Source: Lachnospiraceae bacterium (GTDB taxonomy: Bacteria > Bacillota > Clostridia > Lachnospirales > Lachnospiraceae). Taken from it: a stretch of DNA of 64,000 bases. Location: the NCBI GenBank assembly GCA_016284355.1, contig JAEEOQ010000111.1, positions 1 to 64,000 of the forward strand. Reading direction: 5' to 3'. Both the position numbers and the translations under genes were made by a program. Under the pieces are notes generated by a model. That model ran no database searches, was not told where the DNA came from, and saw only the letters and a list, made by a program, of their open reading frames with translations. Shown piece by piece: positions 42,901 to 50,983 of the stretch; position 1 is the stretch's first letter; the number at the start of each line of letters is the position of its first letter.

Positions 42901-42927
42901 AGAGGTCGCATAAGCGGCCTCTTTTTT
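42901..42927. terminator. Bidirectional terminator between DHH and potD genes
   Basis: AGAGGTCGC / GCGGCCTCT with ATAA loop and a T-run. It backs up the REP-associated terminator and serves potD on the other strand. Confidence 0.75.
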
Positions 42928-42945
42928 CGTGAAATCATATATCGA

Positions 42946-43995
42946 TTACTCCCCAAGTACTTCCTTCCAGAGTGAGTTGTACTTTGCATCGTACTCTTCA
43001 CCAAGGTACTTGAAGGTTTCGCAGCGCTCAAGTACTTCAGGGTCAGGGAAAGCAACCTTGCTGTTTCTGATGTCCTCATCTTCGATAAGCTTTTGAGCCT
43101 CTGTGTTTGGAGTTGAATATGTTATATATTCAAAGTTCTTAAGAGCAATGTCAGGTCTGCAAAGGAAGTTAATGAACTTTTCTGCATTCTCCTTGTGCTC
43201 GGCATTCTTAGGTATAACCCAGGAATCGATCCATACGTTAGAGCCTTCCTTTGGTACCACGTACTCAAGGTTTGGATTTTCTCTCTTTGTATAGATAGCT
43301 TCGCCTGAATAAATAACACCGATTGCAGCGCTATCGCCGATCATCTTATCTCTTACTTCATCTACTACATAAGCCTGAACCACGCCGCTTGCCTTCTGGT
43401 CTTTAAGAAGTTTTGTGGCAGCGTCAAGCTCAGCATCATTAGTAGAATTAAGTGAATATCCAAGATACTTTAAAGCCACGCAGTAAGCATCTCTTACGCT
43501 CTTTTGCATAAGAATGTTGTCCTGGTATTTCTCATCAAAAAGAACTGACCAGCTGTCGATAGGCTCATCTACCATAGTTTTGTTGTAAAGGATACCAACT
43601 GTTCCCCAGCAGTAAGGCACTGAGTATTTGTTCTCAGGGTCAAACTCTCTGCTTGACTGAAGGTACTGCTCACCAATATACTGAATGTTCGGAATGTTGT
43701 TAAAATCGATCTCAGCAAGAAGATCCTCTTCTCTCATTCGCTGGATCATGTAATCGGAAGGACACACAACGTCGTACTTTACAGCACCTGTAGCAACCTT
43801 TGGATACATGGTTTCATTTGTGTCAAATTCGTCGTATTTAACCTTAAGTCCTGTTTCTTCTTCAAAGATCTTAAGGACATCCTTATCCATATATTCACCC
43901 CAGTTATATATGTACAGGTCAGCCTTTTTGCCGCATCCGCCAAAAACCCCGGTGGCAACTACAAGTAACAATAATAAAGCAGTGATCTTTTTCAT
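42946..43995 (-). CDS. potD: Spermidine/putrescine-binding lipoprotein
   Basis: The 349-aa solute-binding protein has a signal peptide with lipobox VFGGC and the PotD-type start LYIYNWGEYMDKDVLKIFEE. Segments KYDVVCPSDYMIQRM, SVPYCWGTVGILYN and WIDSWVIPKNAEH are typical of the polyamine group. It binds polyamine outside the cell and passes it to PotB/PotC. Last gene of potA-B-C-D, 23 bases after potC. Confidence 0.93.
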   Translation of the reverse strand: MKKITALLLLLVVATGVFGGCGKKADLYIYNWGEYMDKDVLKIFEEETGLKVKYDEFDTNETMYPKVATGAVKYDVVCPSDYMIQRMREEDLLAEIDFNNIPNIQYIGEQYLQSSREFDPENKYSVPYCWGTVGILYNKTMVDEPIDSWSVLFDEKYQDNILMQKSVRDAYCVALKYLGYSLNSTNDAELDAATKLLKDQKASGVVQAYVVDEVRDKMIGDSAAIGVIYSGEAIYTKRENPNLEYVVPKEGSNVWIDSWVIPKNAEHKENAEKFINFLCRPDIALKNFEYITYSTPNTEAQKLIEDEDIRNSKVAFPDPEVLERCETFKYLGEEYDAKYNSLWKEVLGE

Positions 43996-44018
43996 TCTTT
44001 AAAAACTCCTTAGTATAT

Positions 44019-44813
44019 TTATTTTGAAGTCTCAGGCGAAATGTCTTTCTTTCCTGCAGATCTTCTGTTCACTATGATAAGAAGGATAAGCACCGACATA
44101 AAAAGAAGTGTGCTAAGGGCGTACATCTCAGGCTTAATTCCTTTTCTCACCTCTGTATAGATCTTGGTAGACAGTGTATCAACTCCGGGGCCTTTTGTAA
44201 AATGAGTGATAACAAAATCATCAAGGGACATGGTAAAAGCCATAAGAAAGCCCGATAAGATCCCCGGGAAAATGTCAGGGAAAATAACTTTCCTGAAGGC
44301 ATAAAAATGACTGGCTCCAAGGTCAAGTGCCGCCTCGTAGGTATTTTTGTTGGTCTGTCTGATCTTTGGCATAACAGAAAGCACAACGTACGGCAGGTTA
44401 AATGTAATGTGTGCAAAAAGCACGCTTACAAAACCAAGTGAAAACTTAAGGGCAATAAAAAGAAGCATAAGCGAGATACCTGTTACGATATCTGCATTAA
44501 GCATAGGAATATTGGTTATGCCCATAAGTATGGTACGCGGAAGTTTTTTCATTCGGTTCATGGCTATGCAGGCCATAGTTCCCACAACCGTAGCCACAAG
44601 AGCGCTTACAAAAGCTATAACAAGGGTATTTACAAGAGCAGACATAATGTCTTCGTTTGCAAACATCTTAGCATACCACTCAAAGGTAAAGCCGCCCCAC
44701 TTTGCCCTTGACTTGCTGGCATTAAAGGAAAGCACCACAAGCGTAGCTATCGGAGCATATAAAAATATAAGGATGAGGGCAAGGTAAACATTCTTGCCGA
44801 TCTTTTTTACCAT
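44019..44813 (-). CDS. potC: Spermidine/putrescine ABC permease
   Basis: 264 aa, about six helices, with the ATPase-contact loop EAALDLGASHFYAFRKVIFP and the PotC-like LALIFLYAPIATLVVLSFN start. It overlaps the potB stop by 7 bases. Works as the heterodimer partner of PotB. Confidence 0.93.
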   Translation of the reverse strand: MVKKIGKNVYLALILIFLYAPIATLVVLSFNASKSRAKWGGFTFEWYAKMFANEDIMSALVNTLVIAFVSALVATVVGTMACIAMNRMKKLPRTILMGITNIPMLNADIVTGISLMLLFIALKFSLGFVSVLFAHITFNLPYVVLSVMPKIRQTNKNTYEAALDLGASHFYAFRKVIFPDIFPGILSGFLMAFTMSLDDFVITHFTKGPGVDTLSTKIYTEVRKGIKPEMYALSTLLFMSVLILLIIVNRRSAGKKDISPETSK

Positions 44814-45622
44814 AACGAGCCCTCCCCTTCTTTATCGTATTTAGCTGTAATAAGCATGCTGACAAAGATAAAGATCATCAGCACGATAGAAAGGCCGGAG
44901 CCTGTATGCCAGTTCATTATCTGAAACTCCTGCTCGATAACATTGCCAAGAAGCAGTATCTTGCCGCCTCCGAGTATATCTGAGATAACGAATGTGGTAA
45001 GAGCAGGTACAAAAACCATGGTAATACCGCTTATGATACCCGGAAGTGATAATGGCAAAGTAACCTTCACAAAGGTCTGAACCTCATTTGCCCCAAGGTC
45101 TCTTGCCGCGTTAAGCACGTTGTCGTCTATCTTTACAAGTACGTTGTAGATAGGAAGCACCATAAATGGCAAAAAGTTATAAACCATGCCAAGAATGATG
45201 GCAGAAGGTGTGTTTATTATGTTCTGTTTTGGAAGCCCCACTGCGGAAAGCACGGTATTAATAACTCCGTTTTTATCAAGAAGGGTCTGCCACGCAAATG
45301 TCCTTAAAAGAAAGTTCATCCACATGGGAAGTATAAATATAAGTACAATAAAGCTGCTTGAGCTTCTGCCCTTGCCTTTAAGTATCATAGCGAGCGGATA
45401 CGCAAGGAAAAGGCAAAGCACCGTACTTATAAGCGAAAGCTCAATTGAAAGCCATAATGCCTTAAGATTTACAGGCTTTGAGATCTGCGCGATACTCCCA
45501 AGGGTAACGTTAAAATCGTTATCCGTAAATCCGTAAAACAGTATAAAGAACAGTGGTATAACAATAAATGCCACCATCCAGAGAGTATACGGGGCAGCAA
45601 GTAGTTTACCGTTACGTTTCAT
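44807..45622 (-). CDS. potB: Spermidine/putrescine ABC permease
   Basis: 271 aa, six helices; the contact loop is [20 protein letters not shown], and [14 protein letters not shown] is typical of PotB. It overlaps the potA end by 11 bases and potC by 7. Confidence 0.93.
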   Translation of the reverse strand: MKRNGKLLAAPYTLWMVAFIVIPLFFILFYGFTDNDFNVTLGSIAQISKPVNLKALWLSIELSLISTVLCLFLAYPLAMILKGKGRSSSSFIVLIFILPMWMNFLLRTFAWQTLLDKNGVINTVLSAVGLPKQNIINTPSAIILGMVYNFLPFMVLPIYNVLVKIDDNVLNAARDLGANEVQTFVKVTLPLSLPGIISGITMVFVPALTTFVISDILGGGKILLLGNVIEQEFQIMNWHTGSGLSIVLMIFIFVSMLITAKYDKEGEGSLW

Positions 45623-46688
45623 CTATCTTCACTGCCTCCTCATCCTCACTTTCAGGCTTGTTCATGATCTGGATGTCAAAAGGATCAACCTTTATACCGA
45701 CCCTTGCGCCAACAGGTGAAAGATCTGTGCTGTGTACAAGCCACTCTCTTCCTGCCGCTTCAACTTCCATCTCATAATGAACGCCCTTAAAAATAAGGCT
45801 TGTAACAACGCCGTCAAGTGTACCGGCTCCTTCAGGTACAAGGTCTATATCTTCAGGTCTTATTACTACATCTACAGGCTTATTGATGCCAAAGCCCGTA
45901 TCAACGCATTCAAATTTATGTCCAAATATCTCAACAAGTTTATCTTCAAGGAAAGTAGCAGGGAAAATGTTGCTCTCTCCGATAAAATCTGCCACAAAAG
46001 CGTTACAAGGCTCATTGTAGATATCCTCAGGGGAACCTATCTGCTGGATATAGCCCTGGTTCATAACCACTATGGTATCTGACATGGTAAGCGCTTCTTC
46101 CTGATCGTGGGTTACATATACGAAAGTAATACCAAGCTCATTTTTAAGTCTTATAAGCTCGTATTGCATGTCCTGGCGAAGCTTAAGGTCAAGAGCGCCA
46201 AGAGGCTCGTCAAGAAGGAGCACCTTTGGCTCGTTTACTATAGCTCTTGCTATGGCAATACGCTGCTGCTGACCGCCTGATAAAGAGTCCGGCATACGGT
46301 TTTCAAAGCCGTCAAGATTAACAAGCTTAAGAGCATACTTTACCTTGTCTTTTATATAATTACCGCTCTTTTTCTTTATCTTAAGACCAAAGGCAATATT
46401 TTCCGCCACAGTCATATGTGTAAAAAGGGCATATTTTTGGAAAACCGTATTAAGCTCTCTTTTATTTGGAGGAAGATTTGTGATATCCTTCCCGTCAAAA
46501 AACACATGGCCGCTATCAGGAGTCTCAAAACCGCCCATAATACGAAGGGTAGTGGTTTTTCCGCAGCCTGAGGGTCCAAGAAGTGTAAGAAATTTATTTT
46601 CATTAAAATACAGGTTCAGATCGTCAAGCACCACATTATCCCCGTAGCGTTTTGTAATCCCTGCAAGTTCTATAAGCTTATTAGCCAT
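45612..46688 (-). CDS. potA: Spermidine/putrescine ABC ATPase
   Basis: 358 aa. Walker [11 protein letters not shown] (~38-47), Q-loop [11 protein letters not shown], signature LSGGQQQR, Walker [14 protein letters not shown]-loop VTHDQEEAL, then a TOBE domain (residues ~290-345) and an acidic tail. This is the PotA layout. It follows the XRE-cupin regulator gene by 26 bases. Confidence 0.94.
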   Translation of the reverse strand: MANKLIELAGITKRYGDNVVLDDLNLYFNENKFLTLLGPSGCGKTTTLRIMGGFETPDSGHVFFDGKDITNLPPNKRELNTVFQKYALFTHMTVAENIAFGLKIKKKSGNYIKDKVKYALKLVNLDGFENRMPDSLSGGQQQRIAIARAIVNEPKVLLLDEPLGALDLKLRQDMQYELIRLKNELGITFVYVTHDQEEALTMSDTIVVMNQGYIQQIGSPEDIYNEPCNAFVADFIGESNIFPATFLEDKLVEIFGHKFECVDTGFGINKPVDVVIRPEDIDLVPEGAGTLDGVVTSLIFKGVHYEMEVEAAGREWLVHSTDLSPVGARVGIKVDPFDIQIMNKPESEDEEAVKIDET

Positions 46689-46714
46689 TTTAAAAGCCTC
46701 CCATAATTATCATA

Positions 46715-47260
46715 CTAAAAACTTGGCGGAGTCGAGATCCAAAGGACCTTCGCGCCGGAACTTCCCGCTTTTATATAATGGGTCTTTCCTGCCACATAGT
46801 AGAAAGATTCACCTTTTTTTGCCTTATAGCCCTTGCTTCCGATATATACGGTAATACTTCCCGAAAGCACGTACCCAAATTCCTCTCCTTCGTGAGGGTT
46901 GTCAGGGTAGGTAGAGCCGCCGGGCTCAAGAGTAAGAAGAATAGGTTCCATCTCATTTTTCTGGGCATTTGGAATTACCCACTCTATGGTGTTGCCAAGC
47001 TCGCTGTCAATTTTTTCAAAATAGTCACTTTTTTTGAATACCACCTGGTCCGGCTCGCTGTCCGTAAAAAACTCTTCAAGATTGGTGCCAAGGCACTGTA
47101 GTATGTCTACAAGAGTAGCTATGGAAGGTGAGGTAAGATCGCGCTCAAGCTGAGAAATAAAGCCTTTTGAGAGCTCGCACCTGTCCGCCAGTTCCTCCTG
47201 CGTAAGATTCTTTTGAACTCTTAGTTCTTTGATCTTCTGACCTATAACCAACTGTTCCAT
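46715..47260 (-). CDS. XRE-cupin regulator of polyamine uptake
   Basis: The 181-aa protein joins a helix-turn-helix (residues ~8-62; TQEELADRCELSKGFISQLE) and a C-terminal cupin (PHEGEEFGYVLSGSITVYIG near 120-139; GESFYYVAGKTHY). This is the PuuR-like arrangement, in which the cupin may sense polyamines. It heads the pot operon and its promoter has a clear inverted repeat, suggesting autoregulated repression. Confidence 0.9.
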   Translation of the reverse strand: MEQLVIGQKIKELRVQKNLTQEELADRCELSKGFISQLERDLTSPSIATLVDILQCLGTNLEEFFTDSEPDQVVFKKSDYFEKIDSELGNTIEWVIPNAQKNEMEPILLTLEPGGSTYPDNPHEGEEFGYVLSGSITVYIGSKGYKAKKGESFYYVAGKTHYIKAGSSGAKVLWISTPPSF

Positions 47261-47273
47261 CCCCTTTGTAAAA

Positions 47274-47337
47274 CTAAACTAAAAGTTTAGAAATGGTAAA
47301 CTCTGCTCATTATACACCGTAGGTTTATAAAATGCAA
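47274..47337 (-). promoter_or_regulatory. Promoter and operator of the pot operon
   Basis: TTGCAT (47337-47332), 17 bases, TATAAT (47314-47309), preceded by TG. Directly after the predicted start (near 47302) lie CTAAACT-AAA-AGTTTAG (47274-47290) and an overlapping AGTTTA-N7-TAAACT (47284-47302), a likely operator for the XRE-cupin protein. Confidence 0.8.
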
Positions 47338-47413
47338 TATATTTATAAATAAAAGCTACTGTCCCTCGGTTTTTTATGGTATAATCAGGTACGGATCTTA
47401 CTTAAGGAGAATT

Positions 47414-47731
47414 ATGATGATAGAGGCAAAGGATATTCTTTCGTTTAACTTTTATACCTACGGGCAGGCTTTTAAGGGGAGCTACTCCGGAATGCGCTAT
47501 CTTGTACAGATGAAAAAGAGAGAGCTGCCGCTTCCGGAAGGATCTGAAGAAGGTGCAAAGCCCCCTGTTGAAAAGTACTTTTTTGTAGCAACGTGGCCTG
47601 AGCCTTTTTCATACGAGAATACAGACGAAAGCCTGATAAAGAAGGTGGAATACCCTTTTAAAGAGGAGAGCTACCACGATATCATAGACTATCTAAACGG
47701 GATTCACAAAGAATATGTAAAAACCGAATAG
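47414..47731 (+). CDS. Small hypothetical protein
   Basis: The 105-aa protein is largely beta-strand/aromatic (ILSFNFYTYGQAFKGSYSGM; YFFVATWPEPFSYENT) with a C-terminal helix. An extended -10 TATAAT at 47380-47385 and AAGGAG precede it, and a terminator follows, so it is its own unit divergent from the pot operon. An alternative start is the second ATG at 47417. I do not recognise a family. Confidence 0.7.
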   Translation: MMIEAKDILSFNFYTYGQAFKGSYSGMRYLVQMKKRELPLPEGSEEGAKPPVEKYFFVATWPEPFSYENTDESLIKKVEYPFKEESYHDIIDYLNGIHKEYVKTE

Positions 47732-47739
47732 CAAAAAGC

Positions 47740-47768
47740 GGACCGGGATAATTTACCCGGTCCTTTTT
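47740..47768. terminator. Terminator between the small hypothetical gene and the GH2 gene
   Basis: GGACCGGG / CCCGGTCC with an 8-base loop, T5 on the plus strand and A5 upstream; both convergent genes can use it. Confidence 0.85.
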
Positions 47769-47775
47769 ATGCTTA

Positions 47776-49569
47776 TTATTCTGTTTTGTCAGGCGCGGTG
47801 TTTTCTGTGCCTTCTGCTTCTTCCAAAAGCTCGTCTTCAGGTTCTTCCTCTGTCTCGATAAGGAGCTTATTTACCTTACGGTCGTAGGTAAGAACTCCGT
47901 TTATCTCATCTTCTATATCCGAAACCTGAGTAAACACTCCTGCGCAAAGGCCGTCAGGAACAAGTTTAAAAAGGTCTTCTTTTAACTTAACGTAAGCTTT
48001 TTGAAGGGACCTTGGAGAGTCATAAAGCCTGTAGCCGTATATCTTTCTTGGAGCCGAGTGCTCTTTTACAAGGCAGGCAAAACCGCCGTATTCACTGTAG
48101 ACTATGGCGCGCTTATCGTCTTTTTTGCCTTCAAGGCTGAATACATCAAAGTAATTATGTATGCTCCGGACATCGCCGCCGCCCTGATCCACCCAGCCAC
48201 TGGCATGGTCAATAAGCCTTGTATTATCTGTCTCTCTTATCATTTTCGTTATCTTGAGAGCATCAAACTGGCCCCAGCCCTCATTAAAAGGAGTCCAAAG
48301 TGCAATACAGGGAACGCTTAAAAGGTGCAGCACCGTATTTTTACATTCAATAGTCCAGTTCTTTTTAGCCATACGGTCTGTTCTTGCAAAGTACATATAT
48401 CTGTTGTCACGGATCTTTGTCTGAAGCTTTGTAAATACGGTAGGGATATATGTTACTTTAAGAGCATTGTAAGGTCCGCCGCCATTTACCATATCCTGCC
48501 ATACGATCATGCCAAGCCTGTCGCAATGATAATACCAGCGCATAGGCTCGATCTTTATGTGCTTTCGGATCATATTAAAGCCGGTTTTCTTCATTTGTTC
48601 TATATCGTAAATAAAAGCCTCGTCAGAGGGCGGTGTCATAAGCCCTTCCGGCCAATACCCCTGGTCAAGAACGCCGTCCATAAAGATTGCCTTATGATTA
48701 AGACATAGCCTTAAAATGCCTTTTTTGTCACGCTCCATGGTAAAGCAGCGCATAGCATAGTAAACTTCAACTTCATCATTACCATATGTGATCTTTCTTG
48801 TGTAAAGATGAGGATTTTCAGTGGTCCATGGGATAAACTCGTCATCAGGGACTGCTATCTCCTCAAATATCTCGCGGTTTTCATTTCCAGCTATCTTTAT
48901 GGTAAATTCTACTTTTCGGTCGTCATAGTGCGGGATTATGACCACATTTTCAATGTATGTATCAGGAACCCATTCGCTCCAGACTGTCTGCCAGATGCCG
49001 CTTTGAGGAGTGTAAAACATGCCCTTGTGGGAAAGCATCTGTTTGCCTCTTGAAAGCTCGCATTTATCCGTCATATCGCGGACCTTAAGGCGAAAAACAT
49101 TGTGTTCTTTAAGTGTATTTTTTGTATCGATCGTAAAAGGAAGATATCCGCCTTCATGCTCCCCTACTTTTACGCCGTTAAGAAAGACCTCACAGACCTG
49201 ATCTACCGCGCCAAAATGAAGCAAAAGGCGCTTGCCTTCCTGTAATTTTACGTCAAATTCTCTTTCATACCAAAGTCGCTCGTTTGGTTGCAAGACTCTG
49301 TTTACTCCGGAAAGCAGGCTCTCCGGAGAAAATGGCACCAAGATTTTTCCGTCCCAGTCTTCTATACCAAGAGGATCCTCGCATTTTTCAGGGCGAAAGG
49401 CATAGTTCCACCAGCCGTTTAATATCTCGTAATTATCTCGTACCATCTGTGGTCTTGGGTATTCACAAAGTACCTTGTAAGATGGGTCGTCCATATGAAG
49501 GAGTGATTCCCTTTTAAGGTCCTCTCCCCAGGAAGTATAAAGCTCAGGCATTTCTTTTTTTCCAAACAT
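47776..49569 (-). CDS. Glycoside hydrolase family 2 enzyme
   Basis: The 597-aa protein has a GH2 sugar-binding jelly-roll (NGWWNYAFRP; YEREFDVKLQEGKRLLLHFG; LNGVKVGEHEGGYLPF), a beta-sandwich, and a TIM barrel with the acid/base Glu in LWTPFNEGWGQ (about residue 440) and the nucleophile in VYSEYGGF. No signal peptide, so cytosolic. GH2 covers beta-galactosidase, glucuronidase and mannosidase; specificity is not clear. The last 28 residues are an acidic low-complexity tail. ATG 49569 has GAGGGAAT upstream; a longer frame lacks a good site. Confidence 0.9.
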   Translation of the reverse strand: MFGKKEMPELYTSWGEDLKRESLLHMDDPSYKVLCEYPRPQMVRDNYEILNGWWNYAFRPEKCEDPLGIEDWDGKILVPFSPESLLSGVNRVLQPNERLWYEREFDVKLQEGKRLLLHFGAVDQVCEVFLNGVKVGEHEGGYLPFTIDTKNTLKEHNVFRLKVRDMTDKCELSRGKQMLSHKGMFYTPQSGIWQTVWSEWVPDTYIENVVIIPHYDDRKVEFTIKIAGNENREIFEEIAVPDDEFIPWTTENPHLYTRKITYGNDEVEVYYAMRCFTMERDKKGILRLCLNHKAIFMDGVLDQGYWPEGLMTPPSDEAFIYDIEQMKKTGFNMIRKHIKIEPMRWYYHCDRLGMIVWQDMVNGGGPYNALKVTYIPTVFTKLQTKIRDNRYMYFARTDRMAKKNWTIECKNTVLHLLSVPCIALWTPFNEGWGQFDALKITKMIRETDNTRLIDHASGWVDQGGGDVRSIHNYFDVFSLEGKKDDKRAIVYSEYGGFACLVKEHSAPRKIYGYRLYDSPRSLQKAYVKLKEDLFKLVPDGLCAGVFTQVSDIEDEINGVLTYDRKVNKLLIETEEEPEDELLEEAEGTENTAPDKTE

Positions 49570-49640
49570 TTTATTCCCTCGGTCCGTTGTATTTAATAAT
49601 GCCGCTACCGCGATATTTACCGCATACTTCATTATAACAT

Positions 49641-49675
49641 AAATGACCAAAAGAGGTATTCCCTTTTGGTCATTT
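49641..49675. repeat. REP-like family B relative between GH2 and the secreted-protein gene
   Basis: AAATGACCAAAAG / CTTTTGGTCATTT arms with a short loop. The TGACCAAAAG end matches the outer part of the large palindrome at 53911-53990, suggesting the same element family. Positioned to end the upstream minus-strand gene. Confidence 0.65.
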
Positions 49676-49696
49676 GTTTTAAGTTATTTCCTGTTA

Positions 49697-50809
49697 TTAT
49701 TTGCTTGATTTAACCTTGCTGTACTTACCGTAAATATTCTTTCCGAAAGGATCTGTTACATATCCACGTACGCGTACGTAGCAGTTTTTGTTACTCTCAA
49801 TATTGAAGTTGTAGACCTCTTCTTTGGTACTGATCTTTTTCTTTCCTACAACGCCGGCTTTTACATTGATGTCCCTGTTTACAAGTTTGCTCTTAAGCTT
49901 TTTGTTTGATGCTGCCTGAACGGTAAAGCCGCTTACTTCTCCGTTACCCTTCATCTTAATCGCATCGATAAAGTAATAATTCCAGATAGAGTTCTTTTTA
50001 ACGGTAACCTTGCTGACTGTAGGCTGCTTAACTGCAAACTTTTCAGCTTTATAGCTGATCTTGTATGGAACGTATCTGCTGCTGATGTAGTACTTAACTT
50101 TAAGGAAGTATGTACCTTTCTTTAAGTATACTGTCTCTTTTGAAACCGCAGAAACGCTTCCGCCATAAAGCTGGTGGCTCTCGCCGTCATCATTAAGGAT
50201 CTCTACTGTCCAGTATTCATAATTACCGCTTATGGTCTTTGGCCCAAACTCAAGTACAACCTTGCTTGTTTTATCTAACTTAAACGTATAGAAATCCTCA
50301 GACTCATCTTTTGTGATAACGCCGTACTTTACTTTGCCGTTTTCAAGCTTACAAGCTGCATCTGCTGTATCGTTAAGCTCATTTTCCCACTCGTTTGAAG
50401 CGGTATAGTTAACAGTTAATGTAACATCTTTTTTAATGTCCTCAGTATTATATGATGTAAGCTTAATGTAGAAATAACGGCCGCCCTTTGTTGCATACTC
50501 TGTGGTTGAAACCTTTTCAAACTGGTTTCTTCCATTAGCAGTTTCTGCAAGCTGATGACCTTCTGAGTCTAAAAGGAGCATTTCAAACAGTCTTTCATCG
50601 TCTGAATTGATAACTGCATCAACTGTAAAAACTCCGTCCTCAGGTGCTGTGAACTTAAGCATCTTTGGCTCACCTGAAAGAGTATAAGAATACGTCTGGT
50701 TAACGTTGATCTCTTCTTCTGCAGCCTTTACCTGCTTTGCAGGAATAAACTGACAGATAAATGCAAGTACCAGCACTCCCGCTAAAAGTCTTTTAAGTGT
50801 TTTCTTCAT
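49697..50809 (-). CDS. Secreted protein with two PPC-like beta domains
   Basis: The 370-aa protein starts at ATG 50809 (GGAGG upstream) with a signal peptide (LLAGVLVLAFICQFIPAKQVKA). Two beta-sandwich domains resemble bacterial pre-peptidase C-terminal (PPC) domains: a first (residues ~30-140; YSYTLSGEPKMLKFTAPEDG) and a second (~150-250; ESEDFYTFKLDKTSKVVLEF), then a fibronectin-like C-terminal part. No catalytic domain is visible, so it is likely a cell-surface binding protein. Confidence 0.75.
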   Translation of the reverse strand: MKKTLKRLLAGVLVLAFICQFIPAKQVKAAEEEINVNQTYSYTLSGEPKMLKFTAPEDGVFTVDAVINSDDERLFEMLLLDSEGHQLAETANGRNQFEKVSTTEYATKGGRYFYIKLTSYNTEDIKKDVTLTVNYTASNEWENELNDTADAACKLENGKVKYGVITKDESEDFYTFKLDKTSKVVLEFGPKTISGNYEYWTVEILNDDGESHQLYGGSVSAVSKETVYLKKGTYFLKVKYYISSRYVPYKISYKAEKFAVKQPTVSKVTVKKNSIWNYYFIDAIKMKGNGEVSGFTVQAASNKKLKSKLVNRDINVKAGVVGKKKISTKEEVYNFNIESNKNCYVRVRGYVTDPFGKNIYGKYSKVKSSK

Positions 50810-50927
50810 TTCATTATCCTCCGTAATAAACGTGTCGGTCACATTTTATGCGCATGACCAAATACTATGATACCAAAAGGTGACCGCAAACGCAAGGTTA
50901 AAAATATAACAAATACTCATAATAATC

Positions 50928-50957
50928 CGGCCTGTCGGTTATAAAGCCGGCAGGCCG
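50928..50957 (-). terminator. Terminator after the flavin reductase gene
   Basis: CGGCCTGCCGG / CCGACAGGCCG with an 8-base loop, then GATTATTATG on the minus strand. Confidence 0.75.
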
Positions 50958-50983
50958 TGTTTTACATATTATATTATGTTATA

